DNA of 64,000 nucleotides from Bog-1198 sp963727045 (GCA_963727045.1 CAVSES010000001.1:434001-498000); one strand, 5' to 3'; positions 46,782 to 55,087 are shown, counted from the first letter of the stretch. The notes: generated by a model from the sequence alone, not told the origin. Numbers and translations: made by a program.

Positions 46782-49292
46782 TCAATACGCCTCGTCGAAG
46801 TGGCGAAGCGCCTCCTCGTCGTACTCAATGGTCCGTTCCTCCGGAGGTTCCGCGAATCCCAGCGGCGCCTCGCCGCGTGCGTATCCGATCGCACGGTATG
46901 CCGCGAGGCGCTTCTCGAACATCCGCACTAGCATCGGAATCTCACGATCAACGTAGTCGTAGACCCGAACCTCAGTCTTCGCCGGGTGACGTCGATGCAG
47001 CCGACCGCTGTACTGAATCAGCGTGCCCCTCCAGGAGACCGGCATCGCAAGAAAGAGTGTGTCGAGCCGGGCGTCATCAAATCCCTCGCCTATGTAGCGG
47101 CCCGTTGCGAGGATGAGCCGCTCGCTGTTGTCGGGAATGGATGCGAGCTGATCGAGGCTGCGACGCCGTTCCTGGCCGGACATCCCGCCCTGCAGGACCA
47201 CGATGTGGCGTACGAATCCTCGGAGTTCCCGAACCAAGTATTGGAGGTGATCCTTACGCTCGGTGAGCACAATCGGCGAGCGGCCTTCCTGCATGACCGC
47301 GATCACGTCGTCGACGATTCGTTTATTTCGGGCGCCGTCGTTCGCCAGAGCGTGGTAAAGCTCCTGGATGCCGGTGGTCGAGCGTTCGCCGTCCATTCCA
47401 AATCCGGTCTCACGCACGATGAGCCGGTGATCGAACGGCCGGCGCGCGGCCTGGCTTTTCGCATCCACGCGAAATCGCACGGGACCCAACTGCATCTGAG
47501 TGATCGGATGGCGTCCGTCGCGCCGCTGGGGCGTCGCGGTGAGTCCGACGAGATAGCGCGCTTTGATCTCCGACAGGACTCGCTCGAATGAAAACGCCGG
47601 CAGATGATGACATTCATCGACAATGACGTGTCCGTAGCCGGCGACGAGGTTATCGACGTTGTCGTCGTGATAGAGACTTTGAATCATTGCGACATCGAGG
47701 CGGCCGTTGGGCTTGCGCTTCCCGCCCCCGATCTGACCGATTTGTTTTGCATCTATACCAAGGAAGATCGCCAGTTGCGCGATCCACTGCTCGAGGAGCG
47801 GCTTACGATGGACCAGGATCAGAGTATTGCAGGTGCGCTGCGCGATGAGATAGGTCCCAAGGACCGTCTTCCCGATGCCCGGCGGAGCAACAAACACGCC
47901 GGTGTCGTGGGCAAGTAGCGCACGGGCCGCATCCGTTTGAACGGCGGTCAAGTCGCCGTTGAACCGCAGGTTGAGTGCCGTGCCGCGGTAGCGCTGGTCA
48001 TCGATGGTCAACGTGACCCCGTGCCCAGCGAGCAGCTGCGCGGCCTCTACGGCGCAACACCGGGGCAGCGAGATGTATTGATCGAGGTCCTCCGCGCAGG
48101 AGACCACTCGCGGCGTCGTCCCGGTATGGAGGCGCATTCTCTGCTTCTTATAGAATTCCGGATTTTGGAAGGCGGCAAGCCGTTTCAACTGATTGAGTAG
48201 CGCAGCGGGTAATCCTATCTTGTCGATAAACAGCCGCTGAGCAAGCACTGCCTTCACCTCCCGTGGCAATGGACCGATGATGCGCTTTGTTGAAATCTGT
48301 CCTGATGGTGATCGCCTCCAGGGGGCCACCGTCTCTTCATCGTCCGAAATTTCCGCCACACGAACGCCTACTACCTGTCCGGTTCGTGTAGCCTCCGTCG
48401 CGATCGCCTCCGCCGCCTTGGGCTCGATACGCTGTGCGGACGCAAGGAAAGCCCACTGATCCGCAAACGGCTCGAACCGCTCGTCAATAAAGACACTGTT
48501 GCCCTGCTGCAGGGCCTCGTATTGCAGCGGCAGCGCGATGAGATTGCCAAAACCGCCGCGGGGCATCGTGTCTTGATTGGGAAAAAGGCGGTCGTAGGAT
48601 GTCATGCTCAGCTCATGCCGGCGACTCATCGTCTCGGTGATCAGGTAGCAGCCCATTCGTCTCGCTACGTTTGCGGACACGGGTGCAGCAAAGAAGATCC
48701 ACACGTGCCCGCCATTGCCGGAGCGGGAGCGCTCGATCGAAACGGAAACGCCGATAGATCGGCAAGTTTCGGCGAACGCCGTCACGTCGTCTTGCCACCC
48801 ACCCTTGTCGAAGTCGACTGCGAGAAACCAACAGGTCTCCTCTTCGAGGAGTGGGTAGACGCCCATGACGTGCCGACCCTGCAGATGTTCGATGAGAAGC
48901 TGGTCGCTAACAGGGACAAAATTCTGATTCGGACAGTCGCTGCACTTCCCTCCGCTCTTGAGGAGGCATCCCGGTTCCCACTTGTTGAAGCACGCGGGGG
49001 CGTAGCCTGCCTTCCCCGTCTTCTTGCTCACGAACCGAAGCGGGAACATATCCCCGCGTCCGCGAAATAGTGATCGGAACAGTTGCAGTTTGTCGGCAGT
49101 GGTGCGGGGCGGATTGCAATCAACGGTGAGCGGTAGTCGGGGAGACAGCGATGCCGCGGCGGTGACGCAAGTGAGCTCCGAACGAAGCGATTTGATCCTG
49201 GCTCGCACCTCATCCCGAGTGCGCTCAAGGTCCGCCAACCTCGCTTCCTCGCGGGCGAGTTCTTGCAGAACAGGATCTCTCGGTCGCGTCAT
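46782..49292 (-). CDS. TOTE-type primase plus DEAD/DEAH helicase
   Basis: 836 residues, likely a DNA-conflict or defence enzyme. Order: coiled coil (1-40); Cys cluster C101, C109, C117, C120 resembling a zinc knuckle; archaeo-eukaryotic primase domain of the TOTE class with FLAVDFDKGGW (157-166), ERSRSGNGGHVWIFF (187-201) and LFPNQDTMPRGGFGNLIALP (236-255); then a superfamily 2 helicase with VAPPGIGKTV (468-477), IVDECHHL (557-564), GLTATPQRRDG (583-593), GEGFDD and QYSGRLHRRH (760-769). All catalytic motifs are intact. TOTE primase-helicases are a family predicted from comparative genomics to act in conflict systems; no nuclease gene accompanies it here. Start ATG 49292. Confidence 0.9.
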   Translation of the reverse strand: MTRPRDPVLQELAREEARLADLERTRDEVRARIKSLRSELTCVTAAASLSPRLPLTVDCNPPRTTADKLQLFRSLFRGRGDMFPLRFVSKKTGKAGYAPACFNKWEPGCLLKSGGKCSDCPNQNFVPVSDQLLIEHLQGRHVMGVYPLLEEETCWFLAVDFDKGGWQDDVTAFAETCRSIGVSVSIERSRSGNGGHVWIFFAAPVSANVARRMGCYLITETMSRRHELSMTSYDRLFPNQDTMPRGGFGNLIALPLQYEALQQGNSVFIDERFEPFADQWAFLASAQRIEPKAAEAIATEATRTGQVVGVRVAEISDDEETVAPWRRSPSGQISTKRIIGPLPREVKAVLAQRLFIDKIGLPAALLNQLKRLAAFQNPEFYKKQRMRLHTGTTPRVVSCAEDLDQYISLPRCCAVEAAQLLAGHGVTLTIDDQRYRGTALNLRFNGDLTAVQTDAARALLAHDTGVFVAPPGIGKTVLGTYLIAQRTCNTLILVHRKPLLEQWIAQLAIFLGIDAKQIGQIGGGKRKPNGRLDVAMIQSLYHDDNVDNLVAGYGHVIVDECHHLPAFSFERVLSEIKARYLVGLTATPQRRDGRHPITQMQLGPVRFRVDAKSQAARRPFDHRLIVRETGFGMDGERSTTGIQELYHALANDGARNKRIVDDVIAVMQEGRSPIVLTERKDHLQYLVRELRGFVRHIVVLQGGMSGQERRRSLDQLASIPDNSERLILATGRYIGEGFDDARLDTLFLAMPVSWRGTLIQYSGRLHRRHPAKTEVRVYDYVDREIPMLVRMFEKRLAAYRAIGYARGEAPLGFAEPPEERTIEYDEEALRHFDEAY

Positions 49293-49537
49293 AGCTGCGT
49301 ATCACATAGCGCAAGAACTTGTCGATCTTGCAACGGTCATTGTGAGGGCACTTAGTTTGGGGAAGCTCATCGGTACTCCGGTGACTCCTCGATCGCTACG
49401 TATAATGCCGGATCGCAGCGCATTTCTTCGAAGATTCGGAGCTCATTGGCCGCGAACGGTTGGTCCACTACCCTGATCCGCGACGAAGTTGCCGTCGGTT
49501 TCTTGCTGATCTGCGCACCGAAAAATTTGGCTGTCTG

Positions 49538-50434
49538 TTATCGCTGCCATTTCCACTCGACAGGGCGCCAAATTCTACCGCTATCGTCAAGCAGTGGATT
49601 GATAAACCCCGTCACCGCGGTGGTGAGTTGTTCCAGAGTCGTCCACGCAAGCTCATTCGCTCGTGCCATCTCGCGATAAGGGATCGACCAGTTCGCGGGT
49701 GGATCCGGAAGAGACGACGGTATGGAATGAGTCGCGCGAAATTCAAACGTGCGTTCCAACGCCGAGCGCAGTCGCACTGCTTCGAGCGGCCGCGTGGTGG
49801 CGAGCAACGCGATGTCGGGAAGATCTTTGATGCGAGTATTGGGGCGCGCACGTGGCATCGTGTATGCATGCAGCTTCTCGGCGATGTGGGTCTCAATCGG
49901 ATACAGCCGCACCACCGGCGGTGCAATACCCGCGAACTCGAGCACATCGTCGGCGACGACGGCTTCGGGCTCGCCCAGAATGGGATCGCCGAAGGCGACA
50001 TCAACGCCGAATGCTTGGCCGTATAGCTTGCCGGCCAATCGGCACTCGGCGCGGAATCTCAGGCCTTCGTACTTCATTCCATCGTTTTGGATTTTGGGCT
50101 GTTCCGTGTCGCGACTCACTTCGAAGGCCATGAAATCGCCGAGTACCTGCCGTCCAGCTTCCTGAAGATCTGCAAGTACGGTCTCCGGCGACCCGGTCAG
50201 CCGCAGGTCGATATCCTTGGTGGTCCGAGCGCGTTCCAGCCGAAGTTCAAGTACGAGCCCGCCTTTCAAGAGCACCGTGTCCCTCAGAACGGAGACTACG
50301 CGCGCCAAGAATCGGTCGAACACCAGTAGCTGTCGTCGGCGCGCAAAGTCGACACCGTTTTTGGATGCGGACCTCAGTCGTTGTTCCAGCGCCTCTTTGA
50401 AGGCTTTAGGAGAGTTGTACGTTCGTGCCGTCAT
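49538..50434 (-). CDS. AbiEii-type nucleotidyltransferase toxin
   Basis: 298 residues of the AbiEii/AbiGii (DUF1814) family, the toxin of type IV abortive-infection systems that transfers nucleotides to targets such as tRNA. The polymerase-beta-type motif reads LLKGGLVLELRLERARTTKDIDLRL in the first third (GG then DID), and the downstream ETHIAEKLHAYTMPRARPNTRIKDLPDIALL segment supplies the conserved K and D residues. Overlaps the antitoxin gene by 4 nt (ATGA), so they are coupled. 245 bp precede the primase-helicase gene downstream. Confidence 0.9.
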   Translation of the reverse strand: MTARTYNSPKAFKEALEQRLRSASKNGVDFARRRQLLVFDRFLARVVSVLRDTVLLKGGLVLELRLERARTTKDIDLRLTGSPETVLADLQEAGRQVLGDFMAFEVSRDTEQPKIQNDGMKYEGLRFRAECRLAGKLYGQAFGVDVAFGDPILGEPEAVVADDVLEFAGIAPPVVRLYPIETHIAEKLHAYTMPRARPNTRIKDLPDIALLATTRPLEAVRLRSALERTFEFRATHSIPSSLPDPPANWSIPYREMARANELAWTTLEQLTTAVTGFINPLLDDSGRIWRPVEWKWQR

Positions 50435-51015
50435 CCCCTAATTCCCCCAAAGGGCTTGAGAGTCTTTTCAACATCGGCAAGTTCCGCCTTCGTCACCAGC
50501 CCGCGGGCGAGGGCTTGCTTCGTAGCCTGGCGGAGCAGATCGGGAGAGAGGCCCGCGAGGGCGCAGTCGTTGAGCGTGCGGCGGGTGGAAGTCACGGGCA
50601 CTGCGCCGTTCCATGATCGATCTTGTGCCGGTACATCGGCGTAATGGAGCACGAGGCCTTTAGGGACGCGAAGCCGCCGTTGTCGCCATGTCAGCGGTAG
50701 GGTCAGATGAATTTGTGCCGGCAGCGTATCGGAAAGGCCTTGTAGCGAGAGCGCTGTTTGATGCGAAAGCACGCCCATTGCGTCGGTCCACAGCCACGCG
50801 GAGACTAACTCCTCCTGCTCGCCGGTCGGGAAATGAACCAGGCGATAAATTCCGCGGCGTATTCGCACGATGCGCCCAACCTTTTGATGGTGAGCTAGAA
50901 GCGGGTCCGAGTAGCCGGCGGCAGCGGCCTGACGGGTCGTGAATAGACCGTCTTGGGACGCGGCAATGTCGTAAAGCGCTTGCCAGTTGGGTTCGGCGAC
51001 CGGGACTGAGTTCAT
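50431..51015 (-). CDS. AbiEi-type antitoxin / autorepressor
   Basis: 194 residues. The N-terminal winged helix (LYDIAASQDGLFTTRQAAAAGYSDPLLAHHQKVGRIVRIRRGIYRL, at about 13-58) is typical of AbiEi, which silences its toxin and represses its own operon. The remaining part carries SHQTALSLQGLSDTLP and STRRTLNDCALAGLSPDLLRQA. ATG 51015 is used; TTG 51021 is possible. A perfect inverted repeat covers the promoter immediately upstream, which is consistent with autoregulation. Confidence 0.88.
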   Translation of the reverse strand: MNSVPVAEPNWQALYDIAASQDGLFTTRQAAAAGYSDPLLAHHQKVGRIVRIRRGIYRLVHFPTGEQEELVSAWLWTDAMGVLSHQTALSLQGLSDTLPAQIHLTLPLTWRQRRLRVPKGLVLHYADVPAQDRSWNGAVPVTSTRRTLNDCALAGLSPDLLRQATKQALARGLVTKAELADVEKTLKPFGGIRG

Positions 51016-51016
51016 A

Positions 51017-51047
51017 CACAAAACTTAAATTATATTGAAGTTTTGTG
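51017..51047. promoter_or_regulatory. Operator and -10 of the AbiE operon
   Basis: CACAAAACTT (51017-51026) and AAGTTTTGTG (51038-51047) form a perfect 10-bp inverted repeat with an 11-bp AT-rich spacer. The spacer holds TATAAT on the minus strand (51034-51029). Transcription would start about 51022-51021, only 6-7 nt before the ATG, so the antitoxin message would be nearly leaderless. Confidence 0.65.
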
Positions 51048-51293
51048 CAAGCCTAGACCGATTAAGGTGACGCGCAGACCTGCCCAATAAACGACAATTA
51101 TATTAGCATTATCATAAACTTACATGTTTACGACTTCACTTTTATACGGATGATTTCTTGGATGGCGTCCCCGCCTGACAATCAGCCCGACGAATTGGAC
51201 CAGCGACGACAGGGGGTGAATCGAGCGCCCTATAAGCGGACGATGGCGACAGGCCGGAGAGGGTCGATGCGGAAATTAGCATTGATCCTGGAA

Positions 51294-51310
51294 TTAGGAT
51301 ATTATCCTAA
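51294..51310. promoter_or_regulatory. Palindromic operator of the HigBA-like pair
   Basis: TTAGGATATTATCCTAA is a perfect 17-bp palindrome (8-bp arms) ending 18 bp before the toxin ATG. This position and symmetry fit an operator bound by the downstream HTH antitoxin. A GAGGAT ribosome site lies between it and the ATG. Confidence 0.6.
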
Positions 51311-51328
51311 AATGAGGATATTTGCACC

Positions 51329-51723
51329 ATGCGCCGAAAGTTGGATCCCGGTGAGAAACCGCTGTTTTTGGATCGGCTCAAGCAAGCGCGATTTGCTCGC
51401 TATGCCGGATTCGGTGGTTCGTCAGATGGGCGCCGCCTTAAGTGTTGCTGCAATATGGTGGTAAACATCCGGACGCCAAGCCTTGGAAAGGTCTTGGGCC
51501 CGGCGTCTTTGAAGTGGTGAGCGATTTTAAGACCGACACGTTTCGTGCGGGGTACGTGGTGCGATTCGAGCAGGCAATATACGTTCTACACTGTTTTCAG
51601 AAGAAATCACCGAGTGGAATGCGCACTGCGAATACGGATGTTGAAATGATTGAGCGCCGCCTAAAGATGGCAAAAGCGGATTACGAGGTGAGGTATGGCC
51701 AAGCAAGCCAAAACCGTCAATAA
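51329..51723 (+). pseudogene. HigB/Gp49-like toxin, two frameshifts
   Basis: The reading frame must switch twice to give the family: MRRKLDPGEKPLF, then WIGSSKRDLLAMPDSVVRQMGAALSVA, then QYGGKHPDAKPWKGLGPGVF and onwards to FRAGYVVRFEQAIYVLHCFQKKS. Both shifts are explained by one extra base: in the run of five T at 51365-51369, and near 51447-51450 where removing one base yields SVAQYGGKHPDAK. The C-terminal half is a typical RelE-superfamily (HigB, phage Gp49-like) mRNA interferase. It overlaps the antitoxin by 29 bp. Loss of toxin with an intact antitoxin is expected in decay; assembly error is the alternative. Confidence 0.75.
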
Positions 51724-52036
51724 AGTCGTGGCGAGTTCCGGGAATGTCTTTGCCGATCTCGGCCTTCCGGATGCCGCGGAGCTCGATACGAAGGTACGGC
51801 TCGCCGTTGCGGTCAATCGCCTGCTGGAATCACGCCGGCTAACGCAGGCGGCCGCAGCCACTGTGCTATCAATCAATCAGCCCAAAATTTCCGCGCTCAA
51901 GCACTACAAGCTTGAGGGGTATTCAGTCGAACGGCTGATGACTTTTCTAACAGCCCTCGGCAGCGATATCGAAATCCGCGTTCATTTGCCGAAACGATCT
52001 TCCTCGCCCGGAAGAATTTTGGTCAATGCCGCCTGA
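51695..52036 (+). CDS. HigA-type HTH antitoxin
   Basis: 113 residues. Central XRE-type helix-turn-helix: KVRLAVAVNRLLESRRLTQAAAATVLSINQPKISALKHYKLEGYSVERLM (about 33-82), then GSDIEIRVHLPKRS. The frame is intact with good codon use. It starts within the 3' end of the damaged toxin gene and would repress via the palindrome at 51294. The right repeat of element 1 lies 158 bp downstream. Confidence 0.85.
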   Translation: MAKQAKTVNKVVASSGNVFADLGLPDAAELDTKVRLAVAVNRLLESRRLTQAAAATVLSINQPKISALKHYKLEGYSVERLMTFLTALGSDIEIRVHLPKRSSSPGRILVNAA

Positions 52037-52193
52037 GTTGCTCACCACTGCTGCATTGAACTCGCGCGACGTGCCGGGATCGTGCCGAAGGCAGATTGGG
52101 TGTGCCGTGACTGTGCCGTGAATAGCCGGGGTAAGGGGAGGGCAAGCGTTGTAAGTGACTGATTTAAAAGACCCCCAATACCCCGGCATGCGC

Positions 52194-52239
<46 letters not shown>

Positions 52240-52436
52240 CTACGCTGTCTCAGTCGACTCCCGAGAACCGCGAAGCCTGCCGTACAGAGCAACTCCAGCG
52301 GGATGAAGAATGCAGGTGCCGCTGACTCTGTCGCATCTACAAATCCTCTCGATCGATATAATTGCGCAGAACTGGGGCCAGCCGGATTCCGCTGACGTAG
52401 CGGGGCGTGGCATGGATATAGACAAGGAAAGTCAAC

Positions 52437-52715
52437 ATGAAGATTCTCGCAAAGATCATCCTGACATTTGCCTTAGTTGCGCCGGTAGTAGTCCATGCGG
52501 ACGCACCGCGGCCCGCGCCGAGCGAGTCGCAACTTGTTGAGCATGGCTCTTACATCAATAAAGACGGCGTACGGGTTCACTCGCCTGCGCACACTAAAAA
52601 CGGTGAACAGCCGGCGGGCGCGTCTGCGCAGTGTCGTGACCTGAGTTACAGTTTCAGCAGCCATCACCAAGGCACGTGTTCGCATCATGGTGGCGTGTCG
52701 CGCTGGCTTAACTGA
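52437..52715 (+). CDS. Secreted DUF3761-type protein
   Basis: 92 residues. Signal peptide at about 1-21 (ILAKIILTFALVAPVVVHADA). The mature part has YINKDGVRVHSPAHT, PAGASAQCRDLSYSFSSH and GTCSHHGGVSRWL, the DUF3761 pattern with two conserved Cys that probably form a disulfide, and several His. The role of the family is unknown. A TATAAT at 52357-52362 could be its -10. Located just inside element 2. Confidence 0.75.
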   Translation: MKILAKIILTFALVAPVVVHADAPRPAPSESQLVEHGSYINKDGVRVHSPAHTKNGEQPAGASAQCRDLSYSFSSHHQGTCSHHGGVSRWLN

Positions 52716-52797
52716 GGGAGTTCTTCAAAAGTAACTTTCGCCTCGCTATTGGATTGAGAACTCTGATCAAGAAATATTCATCGTATGGAGGGCTCAA

Positions 52798-53190
52798 TTG
52801 AAATTCATCCGTCGCCTTAAAAAGAACCGAGCTATCAAGAGCTACGTCAAAAGACTTCCAGGGCTGCTCGCCAAAGACTACGGGCGTTCTGCACACTACC
52901 GGCCATTGCAGATCAAGCGAACAATCGAGCGTGCGGGGTTGGACCCTATTTATTCTTGCTTCGCCATAGCAATGTTTTCCGGGCGCGATGACTTTGTTCA
53001 ATATCATACCGACATTGGTGAGACCTGCGACTACGACGCAATGCGCGCAGAGGTTGCGCACAATCATTTTTATGGCGATGTGAACTTCGATGTGGGCGAT
53101 ATTGTGAATTTGTATCCCGAGCATGGCTCGGATGCTTCGCATCCGGGCTCTCATGATTCAGGCAGTGGGCATGGCCACGGCGGACATTGA
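52798..53190 (+). CDS. Uncharacterised protein with His-rich tail (DUF6559-like)
   Basis: 130 residues, no signal peptide. The body (IKSYVKRLPGLLAKDYGRSAHYRPLQIKRTIERAGL, about 13-48) is basic and helical and resembles DUF6559 proteins in my memory. The last 25 residues are a Gly/Ser/His tail, HGSDASHPGSHDSGSGHGHG, likely to bind metal ions. The start is a TTG 8 nt after GGAGG, a strong ribosome site that decides the start. 82 bp after the DUF3761 gene on the same strand; they may be co-expressed. Confidence 0.65.
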   Translation: MKFIRRLKKNRAIKSYVKRLPGLLAKDYGRSAHYRPLQIKRTIERAGLDPIYSCFAIAMFSGRDDFVQYHTDIGETCDYDAMRAEVAHNHFYGDVNFDVGDIVNLYPEHGSDASHPGSHDSGSGHGHGGH

Positions 53191-53325
53191 AAGGCGGAGT
53201 GCAGACTAACTCCGCTTGGCTGGTGTCACTGAAATGACTACCTTTCACTGGCGTTGAAAATCCGCCAGCACAGCTGCTCTCTCCGCTCCCGCCCAAAGTT
53301 GGCGGCGTTCCTGCTACTCTAACTG

Positions 53326-53658
53326 TCAGGCCGCTTGTGCGCTAAGTCGCACGCCGAATGCTCCGACGATCTTCATCACCGTTTCAAAGCTCGGATTGCC
53401 GTCTTTGGCGATCGCTTTATACAGCCCCTGGCGCGACATGCCGGTTTCCTTGGCAAGTTTCGACATGCCGCCGCGCGCTCGAGCGACGACGCCGAGCGCA
53501 TGCACCAGTGCTTCATGGTCAACGCCATCCTCAAAGAACGCCTCGAGGTACATTGCGACTTCCTTCGGCGTCCGAAGATAATCGGCCGGATCATAGGGCG
53601 CGAGGCCCAGTGGGTTCTTGGCTTTTGCCTTCGTCTTCGTTGTCTTCGCTTTTGCCAT
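53326..53658 (-). CDS. HigA-type HTH antitoxin (addiction-module antidote)
   Basis: 110 residues: Lys/Ala/Thr-rich start, DYLRTPKEVAMYLEAFF, then an XRE-type HTH (GGMSKLAKETGMSRQGLYKAIAKDGNPSFETVMKIV, about 63-98). This matches addiction-module antidotes that follow Gp49-like toxins. It starts 3 nt after the stop of the toxin gene upstream, so they form one operon with toxin first. Confidence 0.92.
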   Translation of the reverse strand: MAKAKTTKTKAKAKNPLGLAPYDPADYLRTPKEVAMYLEAFFEDGVDHEALVHALGVVARARGGMSKLAKETGMSRQGLYKAIAKDGNPSFETVMKIVGAFGVRLSAQAA

Positions 53659-53661
53659 TAC

Positions 53662-53958
53662 TCAGCCCTCTAGCTGCTTTATCATTTCGAGCGCGCGTTT
53701 GATGTCCCGCTTCTGCGTGCCCTTGGCGCCGCCGTTGAGCAGCACGATCAACGTCTTGCCGCGGCGCGTGTAATACACCCGGTAGCCCGGGCCGGTATCG
53801 ATTCGAAGCTCACTCAATCCGTCGCTGATCGGCTTGTGGTCACCGAAATTGCCCAGCGAGAGCCGAGCTATGCGGGCGTTGATGCTTACCGCCGCCTGCC
53901 GGTCCTCCATCTCCTGGAGCCACGTAGCGAATGCTTTCGTGCGGATCACTTCGAACAT
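53662..53958 (-). CDS. RelE/HigB-type toxin (Gp49-like)
   Basis: 98 residues: FEVIRTKAFATWLQEMEDRQAAVSINARIARLSLGNFGDHKPI, with LRIDTGPGYRVYYTRRG and LIVLLNGGAKGTQKRDIKRALEM, the RelE-superfamily layout with conserved Gly-x-Gly-Tyr-Arg and basic residues. Likely a ribosome-dependent mRNA interferase. Its ATG lies about 6 nt from the predicted -10, so the transcript may be leaderless. Unlike the pair in element 1, this toxin is intact. Confidence 0.92.
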   Translation of the reverse strand: MFEVIRTKAFATWLQEMEDRQAAVSINARIARLSLGNFGDHKPISDGLSELRIDTGPGYRVYYTRRGKTLIVLLNGGAKGTQKRDIKRALEMIKQLEG

Positions 53959-53963
53959 GGCGA

Positions 53964-53992
53964 AGTGTAAACTGTAGGGGACACATCGTCAA
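53964..53992 (-). promoter_or_regulatory. Promoter of the HigBA-like pair in element 2
   Basis: On the minus strand TTGACG (53992-53987), 17-bp spacer, TACACT (53969-53964), then the toxin ATG at 53958. On the plus strand the region contains a tandem pair, GTAAACTGTAGGGGACA and GTCAACTATAGGGGACA, 21 bp apart, which could be operator half-sites. Confidence 0.55.
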
Positions 53993-54124
53993 CTATAGGG
54001 GACAGGTGCCGCGATCACACAATGGGCCGAAAGGTAGGCGGCGAATTGCGCTTTTGGCTAGTGCGAACAACGGGTTAGACTGGCTGGCACGATCGGTAGC
54101 CTGAGCGCATGATTGATATAAAGA

Positions 54125-54148
54125 TCAAATCCTCCCCCCGCTACCAAT
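54125..54148 (+). repeat. Degenerate third copy of tRNA-fMet end
   Basis: 24 bp that match 46183-46206 with one difference (C for A), covering the T-arm 3' side, acceptor and CCA. It is shorter than the 46-bp repeats and probably the outer end of an older insertion. Confidence 0.6.
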
Positions 54149-54211
54149 TCGAACTCGTCGGTCAATAACAACTGTTTCCGCTTTGGTAATCCAGCGAGTT
54201 TGCGTGGGAAG

Positions 54212-54412
54212 TCACGCGTTATCCAAAAAATCTAGAAAGGGCTGACAGTCGCCAGCGCCTGCTGCCTGGAGTGCAGCGATGCAGCGCGCGCGCAGCTCGT
54301 TTGCAGCTACCAGCGAGCCGCGGCCCCATTCGAACCGGCGTCTTGCGAGTTCCGTGAGGAGCAACTCCGGGGATAGCTTCGGGAATTCCCGAGTGGTAAA
54401 TACTCCTTGCAT
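54212..54412 (-). CDS. Possible small protein, unrecognised
   Basis: 66 residues, MQGVFTTREFPKLSPELLLT to PFLDFLDNA, with an Arg-rich middle and alternating Leu/Ala. The start at 54412 lacks a clear ribosome site; an upstream extension to 54523 is also open. It lies between element 2 and a lipoprotein gene with which it overlaps head to head. Weak candidate. Confidence 0.3.
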   Translation of the reverse strand: MQGVFTTREFPKLSPELLLTELARRRFEWGRGSLVAANELRARCIAALQAAGAGDCQPFLDFLDNA

Positions 54413-54469
54413 GTGCCAGTCTCGCCTCCTGTCACAGGTTCGCTTTACGCTCCATCCATCGCAAGTCCA

Positions 54470-55087
54470 ATGAAGATAGCTACCGATCGACAGAGCGCAC
54501 GTCACGATTGCCGAGGTCGGCAAGAGATCAAAGCCCGCCTGGCAGCGCTGTTGATAAGCCTGCTCGCTTTGGTGGGGTGTGTATCAGCTCCAAAATATCC
54601 CGAGAATTGGGCACCCGGTTTTCCAGAACCGCACCTTTTCGATAGAACGCCCAAAAAATGCCGATCGATAGCAGGATCGTACTCGGACGCGGGAGAGTCT
54701 TCGGATCGAGACAGTCATGCAACGATCTCGCTATGGCACACGTTATTTGCCGAAAAATCTGACCCGAATAACATAACCATCCGCGACTCCGAAGGCGGGA
54801 CACTCGAGATAATAGCGTGGAAGGACGGAATACCTATTGGGCAGAAGATGTTGGCCCCAAATGGTGGTTACAATTGTTTGAATGGTGTGATCGCAGTTGC
54901 GGTTCCAATGAAGAATCGTTGGAAGTGGCCAGGGGAGGCACGCGCGCATGACCATTGGCTATACCGTGGCGAGGACAATTGGCTGGTCCTTAAGCAAAAG
55001 GAATTGGACATCGTGCTTCCGTGGTTTGAATCGAAGACGCGCTGGTATCGTTTTTCGCCAGCACCTCCGACGACGGATACGAAGTAA
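54470..55087 (+). CDS. Predicted lipoprotein, function unknown
   Basis: 205 residues from ATG 54470. A hydrophobic segment at about 24-38 ends in lipobox LALVGC. The mature part begins SAPKYPENWAPGFPEPHLFD and is rich in Trp, Arg and acidic residues (HDHWLYRGEDNWLVLKQKE). No family is recognised. No ribosome site is obvious, and an upstream start at 54407 is possible. Codon use is less GC-biased than the core genes, which fits acquired DNA. Confidence 0.6.
   Translation: MKIATDRQSARHDCRGRQEIKARLAALLISLLALVGCVSAPKYPENWAPGFPEPHLFDRTPKKCRSIAGSYSDAGESSDRDSHATISLWHTLFAEKSDPNNITIRDSEGGTLEIIAWKDGIPIGQKMLAPNGGYNCLNGVIAVAVPMKNRWKWPGEARAHDHWLYRGEDNWLVLKQKELDIVLPWFESKTRWYRFSPAPPTTDTK

Larger units (their letters stand above)
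52240..54148. mobile_element. Integrated element 2 (~1.9 kb, degenerate)
   Basis: DNA between the 46-bp repeat at 52194 and a 24-bp imperfect copy of the tRNA end at 54125-54148. Cargo: DUF3761 protein, a His-rich protein and an intact HigBA-like pair. No integrase. As in element 1, a toxin-antitoxin pair sits next to the right-hand repeat. Confidence 0.5.
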
